Source of the DNA: Mycolicibacterium hodleri
Lineage (GTDB): Bacteria; Actinomycetota; Actinomycetes; Mycobacteriales; Mycobacteriaceae
Length of the DNA: 64,000 nt
Assembly (NCBI RefSeq): GCF_025822245.1
Contig: NZ_JACKTL010000050.1
Location: 1-64,000 of the forward strand
Reading direction: 5' to 3'
Position 1 is the first letter of the stretch. Each line of letters begins with the position of its first letter. A program made the position numbers and the translations under genes. The notes beneath the pieces are model-generated. The model did no database searches. It was not told the DNA's origin and saw only the letters and a program-made list of their open reading frames with translations. Below, in pieces: positions 25,908 to 33,563 of the stretch.

Positions 25908-27139
25908 GGGTGGCGGTCGCCGTCGTCGGCGGCGGGCCGTCCGGTCTGACCGCGGCCGCGGCCCTGGCCCCGATGGTCGACGGCGAGGTGCTGGTGCTCG
26001 AACGCGAGGCTCATACCGGCGGAATCCCCAGGCACAGCGACCATCTCGGCTACGGGATGCGGGATCTCAAGCGTTTCGTCTCGGGCCCGACCTACGCCCG
26101 CCGACTGACGGCCACCGCGCGCGACGCCGGTGTGCGGCTGGAGACCGAGGCCATGGTCACCGGGTGGGGTGGCGAGCGCACCCTCGAGGTCACCTCGCCG
26201 CGCGGTCGCCGGATCGTCGAGGCCGACGCCGTCGTCCTGGCCACCGGCGCCAGGGAACGACCCCGTCCAGCCAGGATGATCCCCGGCGACCGGCCCGACG
26301 GGATCTACACCACCGGGCAGCTGCAGAACCTCGTCCACGTTCAGCACGCGGCGGTGGGCAGCCGCGCCGTCGTCGTCGGCGCCGAACTGGTCAGCTGGTC
26401 GGCGGTGCTGACCCTGCGCGAATCCGGTTGTGCGACGGTCGCAATGGTCAGCGCCCACCCGCATTCGGAGTCCTACGCGGCCTTCCGGATTCCCGGCCGT
26501 GCGCTTCTGCGCGGCCCGGTCCTGACGCGCAGCCGCGTGGTGAGCATCGACGGCAAGCGCCGGGTCCGGTCGGTGACCGTGGAGAACGTCGACACCGGCG
26601 CGCGCTCGACGGTCGACTGCGACACCGTCGTCACCACCGGCGACTGGATCCCCGACCACGAGCTCGCCCGCACCGCAGGTCTCGCGATGGACTCCGCCAC
26701 GCGCGGACCCGTCGTCGACGCGAGCCTGCGGACCAGCACGCCGGGAGTGTTCGCGGTGGGAAACCTGGTGCACCCGGTCGACACCGCCGACGCAGCTGCC
26801 CTCGACGGCCGCCACGTGGCGCCCCGGGTTCGGGACTGGCTCGCCGGGAGACGCGCGGAGCGGACGGGTATCCGCATCCGAAGCCGGGCGCCGTTGCGTT
26901 GGGTCACACCGCAACTCGTCACCCCGGGCGGCGGGGTGGCCCCGCGCGGGGACCTGTTGTTCTGGGTCGACGAGTACCACCGCACCCCGCGGCTGCGGGC
27001 CGTCCAGGGCGGTCGCACGATCGGGGCGACGCGAACACCATGGCCGGCCGCGCCGGGGCGGATCTATCGGGCACCATGGTCACTGGTGTCCGATGCCGAC
27101 CCGTCGGGTGGCGACGTCACCATCGAGCTGGTCCTCTAG
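25904..27139 (+). CDS. NAD(P)/FAD-dependent oxidoreductase, GlpB/HcnB-like partner
   Basis: A 411-residue protein starting at a GTG that overlaps the upstream stop. GGGPSG at residues 8-13 binds FAD, ATGARERPRPARMIPG marks a pyridine-nucleotide-disulfide reductase-like fold, and TPGVFAVGNLVHPVDTAD is the C-terminal FAD contact. It has no BFD domain and no Cys pair for disulfide chemistry. Paired with a GlpA-like protein it resembles two-flavoprotein dehydrogenase complexes such as GlpAB or HcnBC. It is likely the electron-transfer half; the quinone or NAD partner is unknown. Confidence 0.85.
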   Translation: MRVAVAVVGGGPSGLTAAAALAPMVDGEVLVLEREAHTGGIPRHSDHLGYGMRDLKRFVSGPTYARRLTATARDAGVRLETEAMVTGWGGERTLEVTSPRGRRIVEADAVVLATGARERPRPARMIPGDRPDGIYTTGQLQNLVHVQHAAVGSRAVVVGAELVSWSAVLTLRESGCATVAMVSAHPHSESYAAFRIPGRALLRGPVLTRSRVVSIDGKRRVRSVTVENVDTGARSTVDCDTVVTTGDWIPDHELARTAGLAMDSATRGPVVDASLRTSTPGVFAVGNLVHPVDTADAAALDGRHVAPRVRDWLAGRRAERTGIRIRSRAPLRWVTPQLVTPGGGVAPRGDLLFWVDEYHRTPRLRAVQGGRTIGATRTPWPAAPGRIYRAPWSLVSDADPSGGDVTIELVL

Positions 27140-27153
27140 TCAGGAGATCGTCA

Positions 27154-27447
27154 ATGTCCGTCACCGTCATGCTCGAGCTGCGATTCAAGCCCGAATCAGT
27201 AGCCGAGGCGCGCGAGGTGTTCACCCGCGAGCTCGCCAAGACCCGCAGCTTCGCGGGCGCCCAGGTCATCGACGTCCTCGTCGACGAAACCGACGAGGCG
27301 CACTGGATCATCTACGAGGTCTGGGAGACCGTCGCCGACGACGAGGCCTATCGCGCCTTCCGCGCGGGTGACGGCAAGATCACCGATCTGCCGCCGCTGC
27401 TGGCCGCGCCGCCGGTCAAGACCCGCTACGTCACCACCGACGTCTGA
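27154..27447 (+). CDS. Small ABM-domain-like protein (quinol-monooxygenase-like fold)
   Basis: A 97-residue protein with the ferredoxin-like antibiotic-biosynthesis-monooxygenase pattern: TVMLELRFKPESVAEAREVFTRE, a central strand VIDVLVDETDE, and HWIIYEVWETVADDEAY. The ATG follows AGGAGA, 14 bases after the upstream stop, so it belongs to the operon. Members are dimers acting as monooxygenases, isomerases or structural subunits. Its role in the polyol-like pathway is not evident. Confidence 0.8.
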   Translation: MSVTVMLELRFKPESVAEAREVFTRELAKTRSFAGAQVIDVLVDETDEAHWIIYEVWETVADDEAYRAFRAGDGKITDLPPLLAAPPVKTRYVTTDV

Positions 27448-27455
27448 CACCCGCG

Positions 27456-27512
27456 CGAGTGGCCACTTGCCGAACGCTTCCCCGTCGACTGCGTGCAGTA
27501 GGTGGCCACTCG
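27456..27512. terminator. Inverted repeat after the five-gene operon
   Basis: CGAGTGGCCAC (27456-27466) and GTGGCCACTCG (27502-27512) form an 11-bp inverted repeat with a 35-base loop, starting 9 bases after the last operon gene. Each arm is itself a GTGGCCAC palindrome. It could therefore be either a terminator or a pair of protein sites upstream of the Crp-like gene. Confidence 0.45.
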
Positions 27513-27619
27513 GCGGGTCGACATGGCTCTAGGTGCTTTACAAACCCGGTCGTCACCGCCACGCTCACAGGCATGTGCGCGCACACCGAGAGATGCAACC
27601 CCCGTCGCCCGAGGCCGGC

Positions 27620-28321
27620 ATGAAGTCGTCCGTCGATCCCGGCAACGTCGAGGACATCCTCGCCCGTTCCGGAATCGTCCAGGGTGTCGAACCCGGCGCG
27701 GTCGCCGCCCTCGCGAGTCAGCTTCACCCCGTTGACTTCCCGCGAGGGCACACGATCTTCGTCGAGGGCGAGCCCGGTGACCGGCTGTACATCATCGTCT
27801 CGGGCAAGGTGAAGATCGTTCGCAGCGCTCCGGACGGCCGCGAGAATCTGCTCACCATCCTCGGCCCGTCCGACATGTTCGGGGAGCTGGCGATCTTCGA
27901 TCCCGGTCCGCGGACCTCCAGCGTCACCACGGTCACGCAGGTGCGTGCGGTCTCGATGGATCGCGAGGCGCTGCGCACCTGGATCGCGGGCCGCCCCGAG
28001 ATCGCCGAGCAGCTGCTGCGCGTGCTCGCCCGCCGTCTGCGTCGCACCAACAACAACCTCGGCGACCTCATCTTCACGGACGTGCCCGGGCGCGTCGCCA
28101 AGCAGCTGCTGCAGCTGGTGCAACGCTTCGGGGCGCAGGAGGGCAACGCGCTGCGCGTCACCCACGATCTGACGCAGGAGGAGATCGCCCAGCTGGTCGG
28201 CGCGTCGCGCGAGACGGTCAACAAGGCGCTCGCCGACTTCAGCCAGCGCGGCTGGATCCGCGTGGAGGGCAAGAGTGTGTTGATCCTCGATCCGGAGCGG
28301 TTGGCGAAAAGAGCCCGCTAG
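27620..28321 (+). CDS. Crp/Fnr-family cAMP receptor protein, probable second Crp paralogue
   Basis: A 233-residue protein from the ATG at 27620; upstream in-frame ATGs exist (for example 27593). It contains a cyclic-nucleotide domain (FVEGEPGDRLYIIVSGKVK, then FGELAIFDPGPRTSSV with the cAMP-phosphate-binding Arg and Ser) and a C-terminal winged HTH (TQEEIAQLVGASRETVNKAL). The sequence is very close to M. tuberculosis Crp (Rv3676) as I recall it, including LRRTNNNL and FTDVPGRVAKQLLQL. The neighbours are not those of Rv3676, so this is probably the extra copy seen in fast growers such as M. smegmatis. It is a global cAMP-responsive regulator. Confidence 0.85.
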   Translation: MKSSVDPGNVEDILARSGIVQGVEPGAVAALASQLHPVDFPRGHTIFVEGEPGDRLYIIVSGKVKIVRSAPDGRENLLTILGPSDMFGELAIFDPGPRTSSVTTVTQVRAVSMDREALRTWIAGRPEIAEQLLRVLARRLRRTNNNLGDLIFTDVPGRVAKQLLQLVQRFGAQEGNALRVTHDLTQEEIAQLVGASRETVNKALADFSQRGWIRVEGKSVLILDPERLAKRAR

Positions 28322-28419
28322 ACCGTGCGTTGACGGTTCCGGTTCGATCGGCCATGCTCGAAGTTACTGGCGAGTAGTGGCGCTCACTTGATGATCGAAC
28401 CGAAGCGGAGAGATCGACC

Positions 28420-29325
28420 ATGAACGACGTGAAGTTCCTCAACCTGCACGGTGACCGGGTTGCCTATCGAGACGAGGGCAGCGGCGAGGTCCTGCTCCTG
28501 ATCCACGGCATGGCGGGTAGTTCGGACGCCTGGCGCGAGTTGATTCCGCGCCTGGCCAAGAACTACCGCGTGGTGGCGCCCGATCTGCTGGGCCACGGCC
28601 AGACGGTCAAGCCCCGCGGCGACTACTCACTCGGCGCGTTCGCCGTGTCGCTGCGCGACCTGCTCGACGAGCTGGGCATCGCCCAGGCGACGATCGTGGG
28701 GCACTCCCTCGGCGGCGGAGTGGCGATGCAGTTCCTCTACCAACACCCGGACTACTGCGAGCGCCTGATCCTGATCAGCAGTGGCGGTCTGGGCTCCGAC
28801 GTCGGCCTGATCCTGCGGCTGCTGTCCGCGCCGGGCGCCGAGTTCGTGCTGCCCGTCATCGCGCCGTCACCAGTTCTCAAGGCGGGCAACAAGATTGGCT
28901 CGTGGTTCACCGCGTCGGGCATGCGTAATCCGCGCGCGAGCGAGATCTGGCGGGCCTATTCGTCGTTCTCCGACCGCCCGACCCGGGACGCCTTCCTGCG
29001 CACTCTGCGGTCGGTGGTCGACTACCGCGGCCAGGCGGTGAGCGCGCTCAACCGCTTGCACGTGCGCGCCGAGTTGCCGACGCTGGCCATCTGGGGTGAG
29101 GACGACCAGATCATTCCCGTCGAGCACGGCCACGCGGCGATGGCGGCGCGGCCCGGCGGTCGACTGGAGGTGTTGCCCGGCGTCGGGCACTTCGCGCACG
29201 TCGAGGCTCCCAACGAGGTCGCCGACATCATCGACGACTTCATGCGGTCGACGAAGCACGACACCGGCGTCGACCTCGAGGTCGAGGTCGTGAATCCGCC
29301 GACCATTACGGATTCGGGCAAATAG
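28420..29325 (+). CDS. Alpha/beta hydrolase
   Basis: A 301-residue protein with a complete catalytic set: LLIHGMAGSSDAW oxyanion loop, GHSLGGG nucleophile elbow, IWGEDDQIIP acid region and GVGHFAHVE with the catalytic His. It resembles mycobacterial lipase/esterase-like hydrolases of the epoxide-hydrolase/haloperoxidase superfamily. It is monocistronic, about 100 bases after the Crp gene and 109 before the reductase. The substrate is unknown; the tail after residue 270 is acidic and probably flexible. Confidence 0.88.
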   Translation: MNDVKFLNLHGDRVAYRDEGSGEVLLLIHGMAGSSDAWRELIPRLAKNYRVVAPDLLGHGQTVKPRGDYSLGAFAVSLRDLLDELGIAQATIVGHSLGGGVAMQFLYQHPDYCERLILISSGGLGSDVGLILRLLSAPGAEFVLPVIAPSPVLKAGNKIGSWFTASGMRNPRASEIWRAYSSFSDRPTRDAFLRTLRSVVDYRGQAVSALNRLHVRAELPTLAIWGEDDQIIPVEHGHAAMAARPGGRLEVLPGVGHFAHVEAPNEVADIIDDFMRSTKHDTGVDLEVEVVNPPTITDSGK

Positions 29326-29374
29326 GCCCGAAGTTCGCCGCAGTCGGGTTGACTTTGGTTACCGGTGGGTATTG

Positions 29375-29392
29375 GGTGTACAGGTGTTCACC
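29375..29392. promoter_or_regulatory. Dyad upstream of reductase-desaturase pair 1
   Basis: GGTGTACAGGTGTTCACC is symmetric at 14 of 18 positions (GGTGnACAnnTGTnCACC). It lies 42 bases before the reductase start, downstream of a TTGACT at 29349-29354 that could be a -35 element. It resembles operators of TetR-type desaturase regulators in general form. The binding protein is unknown. Confidence 0.5.
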
Positions 29393-29434
29393 AACTGAGC
29401 GCCGCTGTTCCATCGACGGATCCCGAGGTGCACC

Positions 29435-30571
29435 ATGGCTCTGAACTTGCGCGACCTGGTCCGCTGGACCGAGAAGCCCGCCCGCAACGTGGAGGCGGGC
29501 ACCGGGTCGCCGACGAACCTGCTCCGCGGCCTCGCGGCCCGGGCGACGACACCGCTGCTGCCGGACGACTACCTGACGCTGCTCAATCCACTGTGGTCGG
29601 CGCGTGAACTCCGCGGCGAGGTCGTTGACGTGCAGAAGGAGACCGAAGACACCGCGACCGTGACCATCCGGCCGGGGTGGGGTTTCTCCGGTGAGTACCA
29701 ACCCGGTCAGTACGTCGGAATCGGATTGAGCATCGACGGCAAGTGGCACTGGCGGTCCTACTCGCTGACGTCGGTTCCGGTCCGCGACAAGAAGCTCATC
29801 TCGATCACGGTCAAGGCCACGCCCGAGGGTTTCCTGTCAACCCACTTGGTGAACGGTGTGGAGTCCGGAACGATCGTTCGCTTGGCGTCACCCAAGGGTG
29901 ACTTCGCCCTGCCGGATCCGCCGCCTGCAAAGTTGTTGTTGGTGACCGCAGGCAGCGGAATCACCCCCGTGATGGCGATGCTGCGGTCGATGGCTCAGCG
30001 TGGGCAGACCTCCGACGTCGTCCACATTCATTCGGCGCCGTCGGCCAAGGACGTCATCTTCCGCGACGAACTGCAGGAACTCGACCGCGGGCCGTCGACC
30101 TACGAGCTGCTTCTTCAGCTGACCGGGGAGATGGGTCATCTGGACTTCGAGGCGGAGCTCGACCGGTTGGTACCGGACTGGAAGGACAGACCGACCTGGG
30201 CGTGCGGGCCGCCCGCGATGCTCGACACGCTCGAGAAGGTGTGGGCCGACGCCGGTGTGCCGGAGGACCGCCTGCACATGGAGCGCTTCGTCATCGCCCG
30301 CACCGACAAGGGAGGCGAGGGCGGCACGGTCACCTTCGCGATCTCCGACAAGACGATCGAGGTGGACGGCGCCACCTCCCTCTTGGAGGCCGGCGAAAAG
30401 CTCGGCATCCAAATGCCGTTCGGGTGCCGCATGGGCATCTGCCAAACCTGCGTGCTGCCATTGGAATCCGGCCACGTGCGTGACTTTCGATCGGGCAACG
30501 AACACGGGGAGGGCGATCGCATCCAGACCTGCATCTCCGCGGCATCCGGTGACTGCACCCTCAACATCTAG
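29435..30571 (+). CDS. Ferredoxin reductase partner of desaturase, FAD plus 2Fe-2S (Rv3230c-like)
   Basis: A 378-residue protein. An FNR-type FAD domain has RSYSLTS, and an NAD(P) domain has LLVTAGSGITPVMAMLR and TWACGPPAMLD. The C-terminal plant-type 2Fe-2S domain has FGCRMGICQTC followed by IQTC. It passes electrons from NADPH to the desaturase encoded 8 bases downstream. The pair matches Rv3230c-DesA3 of M. tuberculosis. The N-terminal 50 residues are an extension typical of this subgroup. Confidence 0.92.
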   Translation: MALNLRDLVRWTEKPARNVEAGTGSPTNLLRGLAARATTPLLPDDYLTLLNPLWSARELRGEVVDVQKETEDTATVTIRPGWGFSGEYQPGQYVGIGLSIDGKWHWRSYSLTSVPVRDKKLISITVKATPEGFLSTHLVNGVESGTIVRLASPKGDFALPDPPPAKLLLVTAGSGITPVMAMLRSMAQRGQTSDVVHIHSAPSAKDVIFRDELQELDRGPSTYELLLQLTGEMGHLDFEAELDRLVPDWKDRPTWACGPPAMLDTLEKVWADAGVPEDRLHMERFVIARTDKGGEGGTVTFAISDKTIEVDGATSLLEAGEKLGIQMPFGCRMGICQTCVLPLESGHVRDFRSGNEHGEGDRIQTCISAASGDCTLNI

Positions 30572-30579
30572 GAGTCGAC

Positions 30580-31815
30580 ATGGCCATCAGTGACATCAAG
30601 GAATACGCCCACCTGACGCCCGAGGACGTCGAGGAACTCGGACGCGAGCTCGACGCGATCAGGGCCGACATCGAGGAATCTCGGGGCGCGCGCGACGCAC
30701 AGTACATCCGAAAGACCATCCAGCTGCAGCGAGGATTGGCCGCCTTCGGGCGAATCGCGTTGTTCGCCAGCCGCGACAAGCTCGCCTGGACCGCGGGCAC
30801 CGCTGCTCTCGCCACCGCGAAGATCATCGAGAACATGGAGTTGGGCCACAACATCACCCACGGCCAGTGGGATTGGATGAACGACCCGGAGATTCACTCC
30901 ACCGAATGGGAGTGGGACACCACCTCGCCCACCCAGCACTGGAAGAAGTCGCACAACTTCATCCACCACAAGTACACCAACATCGTGGGCCTGGACGACG
31001 ACATCGGTTACGGCATCATGCGTCTCACGCGCGACCAGCGCTGGGAGAAGTGGATGATCGGCAACCCGATCTACAACATTTTGCTCGGCACGCTCTTCGA
31101 GTGGGGCGTGGCCCTGCACGGGGTGGAGACCACCAAGTGGCGCAAGGGCGAGAAGTCGATGGCCGAGGTGCGCAAGGACCTCAAGATCATCGGCAAGAAG
31201 GTCGGCAAGCAGGTCGGCAAGGACTACGTGGTGTTCCCGGCGCTCACCGGGCCGGCGTGGAAGCACACGCTTGGCGCCAACGCGGTGGCGAACCTGATCC
31301 GCAACTACTGGTCCTACATGGTGATCTTCTGCGGCCACTTCCCCGACGGCGCAGAGAAGTTCACGCAGGAGGAGTTCGAGAACGAGACGCAGGCCGAGTG
31401 GTACCTGCGCCAGATGCTCGGGTCGGCGAACTTCAAGGCCGGTCCGGTGATGGCCTTCATGAGCGGCAACCTCTGCTACCAGATCGAGCACCACATGTTC
31501 CCCGATCTGCCAAGCAACCGGTACGCCGAGATCTCCGAACGCGTTCAGGCCCTGTGCGACAAGTACGACCTGCCGTACACGACCGGCCCGCTGCTGCGGC
31601 AGTACGGCCAGTCGTTCTGGACGATCCTGAAGCTCGCACTGCCCAACAGGTTCTTGAAGGGCACACCCGACGACGCGCCGGAGACCAACTCCGAGTTGAA
31701 GTTCCGGATCCGTGGCGGCATGCGCGACACCTTCGGCATCGATCCGGAGACCGGCCGCCGACGAGGCCTGCGGACGGCACTGCGCGAGATGCAGAAGGAC
31801 AAGGTGGCGGCTTAG
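30580..31815 (+). CDS. desA3: DesA3-type membrane acyl-CoA/fatty-acid desaturase
   Basis: A 411-residue membrane di-iron desaturase with the three histidine boxes: GHNITHGQ, HNFIHHKYTN and QIEHHMFPD. Hydrophobic helices sit between boxes one and two. It introduces a double bond (delta-9 in DesA3) into stearoyl-type chains, giving oleate precursors for membrane and storage lipids. An AGGAG ribosome site precedes the ATG, and the upstream reductase ends 8 bases earlier. A paralogous pair lies at 38.5-40.8 kb. Confidence 0.93.
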   Translation: MAISDIKEYAHLTPEDVEELGRELDAIRADIEESRGARDAQYIRKTIQLQRGLAAFGRIALFASRDKLAWTAGTAALATAKIIENMELGHNITHGQWDWMNDPEIHSTEWEWDTTSPTQHWKKSHNFIHHKYTNIVGLDDDIGYGIMRLTRDQRWEKWMIGNPIYNILLGTLFEWGVALHGVETTKWRKGEKSMAEVRKDLKIIGKKVGKQVGKDYVVFPALTGPAWKHTLGANAVANLIRNYWSYMVIFCGHFPDGAEKFTQEEFENETQAEWYLRQMLGSANFKAGPVMAFMSGNLCYQIEHHMFPDLPSNRYAEISERVQALCDKYDLPYTTGPLLRQYGQSFWTILKLALPNRFLKGTPDDAPETNSELKFRIRGGMRDTFGIDPETGRRRGLRTALREMQKDKVAA

Positions 31816-31878
31816 CCACACCGACGACGACGATCGGCCCCGGCGACGCTGCCGGGGTCGATCGTCGCGTCGTGGGGA

Positions 31879-32160
31879 TTACCGGGTGCGGGTGGTGCTG
31901 CGGCCGCCGACCCGGCTCCAGATCAGGATCACGATGATCGAGCCGATGATCGAGCCGATGATGCCCGACGGCTGCAGGAAGCCGTGGGCGGCGTCCTTGC
32001 CGAACAGCAGGTAGCCGAGGAAGCCGCCGACGAACGAGCCGACGATGCCGAGAGCGATGGTCATGACGACGGACATGCTCTGCTTGCCGGGGATGAGCAG
32101 TCGGGCGACCGCTCCGGCGATGAGTCCGACGACGATGATGCTGACGATGAGTCCGAGCAT
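31879..32160 (-). CDS. GlsB/YeaQ/YmgE-type small membrane protein
   Basis: A 93-residue protein from the ATG at 32160 with three hydrophobic helices. The transglycosylase-associated-protein pattern is visible: IVVGLIAGAVARLLIPGKQ, then GIVGSFVGGFLGYLLFG, then a third Ile/Gly-rich helix. These are inner-membrane stress-induced proteins of unknown mechanism. It is convergent with the desaturase gene, and its upstream neighbour is the SDR gene, also on the minus strand, 129 bases away. Confidence 0.88.
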   Translation of the reverse strand: MLGLIVSIIVVGLIAGAVARLLIPGKQSMSVVMTIALGIVGSFVGGFLGYLLFGKDAAHGFLQPSGIIGSIIGSIIVILIWSRVGGRSTTRTR

Positions 32161-32289
32161 GGTGTGAGCCTTTCCGATTGGCACCCCGTGGGGCGCTTGC
32201 TCCGGGAGGTCGAGCGAGTGCCCGACGCTGACACCAGTCCACCCTCCCTAGGGCTGCCTCGGTACACCCCTAGGGAGGTAATCTCGGCC

Positions 32290-33060
32290 CTAGGTGATCG
32301 TCACCCCGCCGTCGACGGCGATGGTCTGCCCGGTGACGTAGCCGGCGGCCGGTGAGGCCAGCCACACCAGCGTCGCGGCCAGCTCGGCGGGATCGCCCAT
32401 CCGCGGCAGCACGAACCGCTCGCTCAACGACTCGAGGTAGTCGGGCTTGTACTGGTCGGTCATCTCCGACTTGAAGAACCCGGGCGCGATGGCGTTGACC
32501 CGGATGCCCTTGCGAGATCCCCACTGCTGAGCCAGGTCTCGGGTCAAGCCGACGATTGCCGCCTTGCTGGCGCTGTAGGCGGCCTGCGGGAGCCCGGCGG
32601 TCGTCAGACCAAGGATGCTGGAGATGTTGACGATCGAACTGCCCGGCTGCATGACCTTGGCGCACGCCTGCGCCGCCCAGTACGACCCGTGCAGGTTGAC
32701 GTCGACGACCGCGCGGAACTCCTCGGGCGTCTCGCGAGTGGCCGGCACCGCGGTGCCGATCCCGGCGTTGTTGACCAGCACGTCGACGTGGCCGAACTCG
32801 GCCATGGCGGCGTCGACCATGGCCTGACACTGGTCCGGGTCGGTGACGTCGGTCTGCACGGTCAGCACCCGCCTGCCCGCCGCGGACACCAGATCGGCTG
32901 TCGCGCCCAGCTTGTCGGCTCGCCGGGCGGCGAGCACCACGTCGGCACCGGCCTGAGCGCATGCCTCGGCGAACGCCACGCCGAGGCCGGACGAGGCGCC
33001 GGTGACGATGGCAACCTTGCCCTCGAGGGTGAACATCTTCATCACGTTCGCGTCAGCCAT
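32290..33060 (-). CDS. Short-chain dehydrogenase/reductase
   Basis: A 256-residue classical SDR: TGASSGLG cofactor motif, NNAG, catalytic Ser in ISSILG, YSASK with Tyr and Lys, and PGFFKSEMTD after the active site. The absence of an Asp after strand 2 and the AARRADKL stretch favour NADP(H). It probably oxidises or reduces a lipid- or steroid-like alcohol. It is divergent from the small membrane protein at 33162, with a perfect dyad near that gene's start. Confidence 0.88.
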   Translation of the reverse strand: MADANVMKMFTLEGKVAIVTGASSGLGVAFAEACAQAGADVVLAARRADKLGATADLVSAAGRRVLTVQTDVTDPDQCQAMVDAAMAEFGHVDVLVNNAGIGTAVPATRETPEEFRAVVDVNLHGSYWAAQACAKVMQPGSSIVNISSILGLTTAGLPQAAYSASKAAIVGLTRDLAQQWGSRKGIRVNAIAPGFFKSEMTDQYKPDYLESLSERFVLPRMGDPAELAATLVWLASPAAGYVTGQTIAVDGGVTIT

Positions 33061-33143
33061 GGTTGCTTTCTACCCTGTCGGCCGGCGGTCACCGAACCCG
33101 CCACCGCGCTCGATCGAGCAAAGGGCGGTGCGACGTCGTGGTC

Positions 33144-33159
33144 TGGAAGTAAACTTCCA
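33144..33159. promoter_or_regulatory. Perfect dyad just upstream of the 33162 gene
   Basis: TGGAAGT-AA-ACTTCCA is a perfect 7-bp inverted repeat two bases before the ATG at 33162. Its GGAAG also serves as the only nearby ribosome-site-like sequence. It could be an operator for the divergent SDR/membrane-protein genes or an RNA hairpin that hides the ribosome site. Confidence 0.45.
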
Positions 33160-33161
33160 CC

Positions 33162-33551
33162 ATGCAACCGTCGGTGCCGATGAGCGAGGTCGGGGTCGGT
33201 GGCTGGATGTTCACCGTCGCCTCCGTCGTGGCCCTGCTGGCCGCCGGGGTCGCCGTCCGGACGGGTCGGCGCTTACTGCGCAGGTCCACCCCCGAGCTCG
33301 TCGTGCTGTTGAACGAGTCGGCGGCGTTCTACAGCCGTTGGCCGGAGGACCGGCTGTGGGCGGTCCCCGCCGCCGAATTGGCCGGCGAAGTGGCCAGATG
33401 TCGGCGCGTCGTCGAACTGCTGGAATCCCGGAGCGGCGCGGCGACGAGTGCGTCCCGTGGCGCCGTCGACGGTCTGCACGCGTGGATTGCGCTGTTGGGC
33501 AAGCGAATCGACAAACCCGTGAACTTGCCCTCGGGTGCGGCATACGCCTAG
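33162..33551 (+). CDS. Single-helix membrane protein of unknown function
   Basis: A 129-residue protein with one clear transmembrane helix (GGWMFTVASVVALLAAGVAV, residues about 13-32), then an Arg-rich juxtamembrane segment and a helical cytosolic domain with Trp and Arg. The start may also be the in-frame ATG at 33180. It ends 12 bases before the flavin monooxygenase gene, so they may be co-transcribed. No family was recognised. Confidence 0.6.
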   Translation: MQPSVPMSEVGVGGWMFTVASVVALLAAGVAVRTGRRLLRRSTPELVVLLNESAAFYSRWPEDRLWAVPAAELAGEVARCRRVVELLESRSGAATSASRGAVDGLHAWIALLGKRIDKPVNLPSGAAYA

Positions 33552-33563
33552 CGTGTTGGCCTG

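Noticed and set aside
27620..28321. Calling this the orthologue of Rv3676 crp
   Set aside because: Sequence is close, but none of the expected neighbours is present, so a paralogue is more likely.
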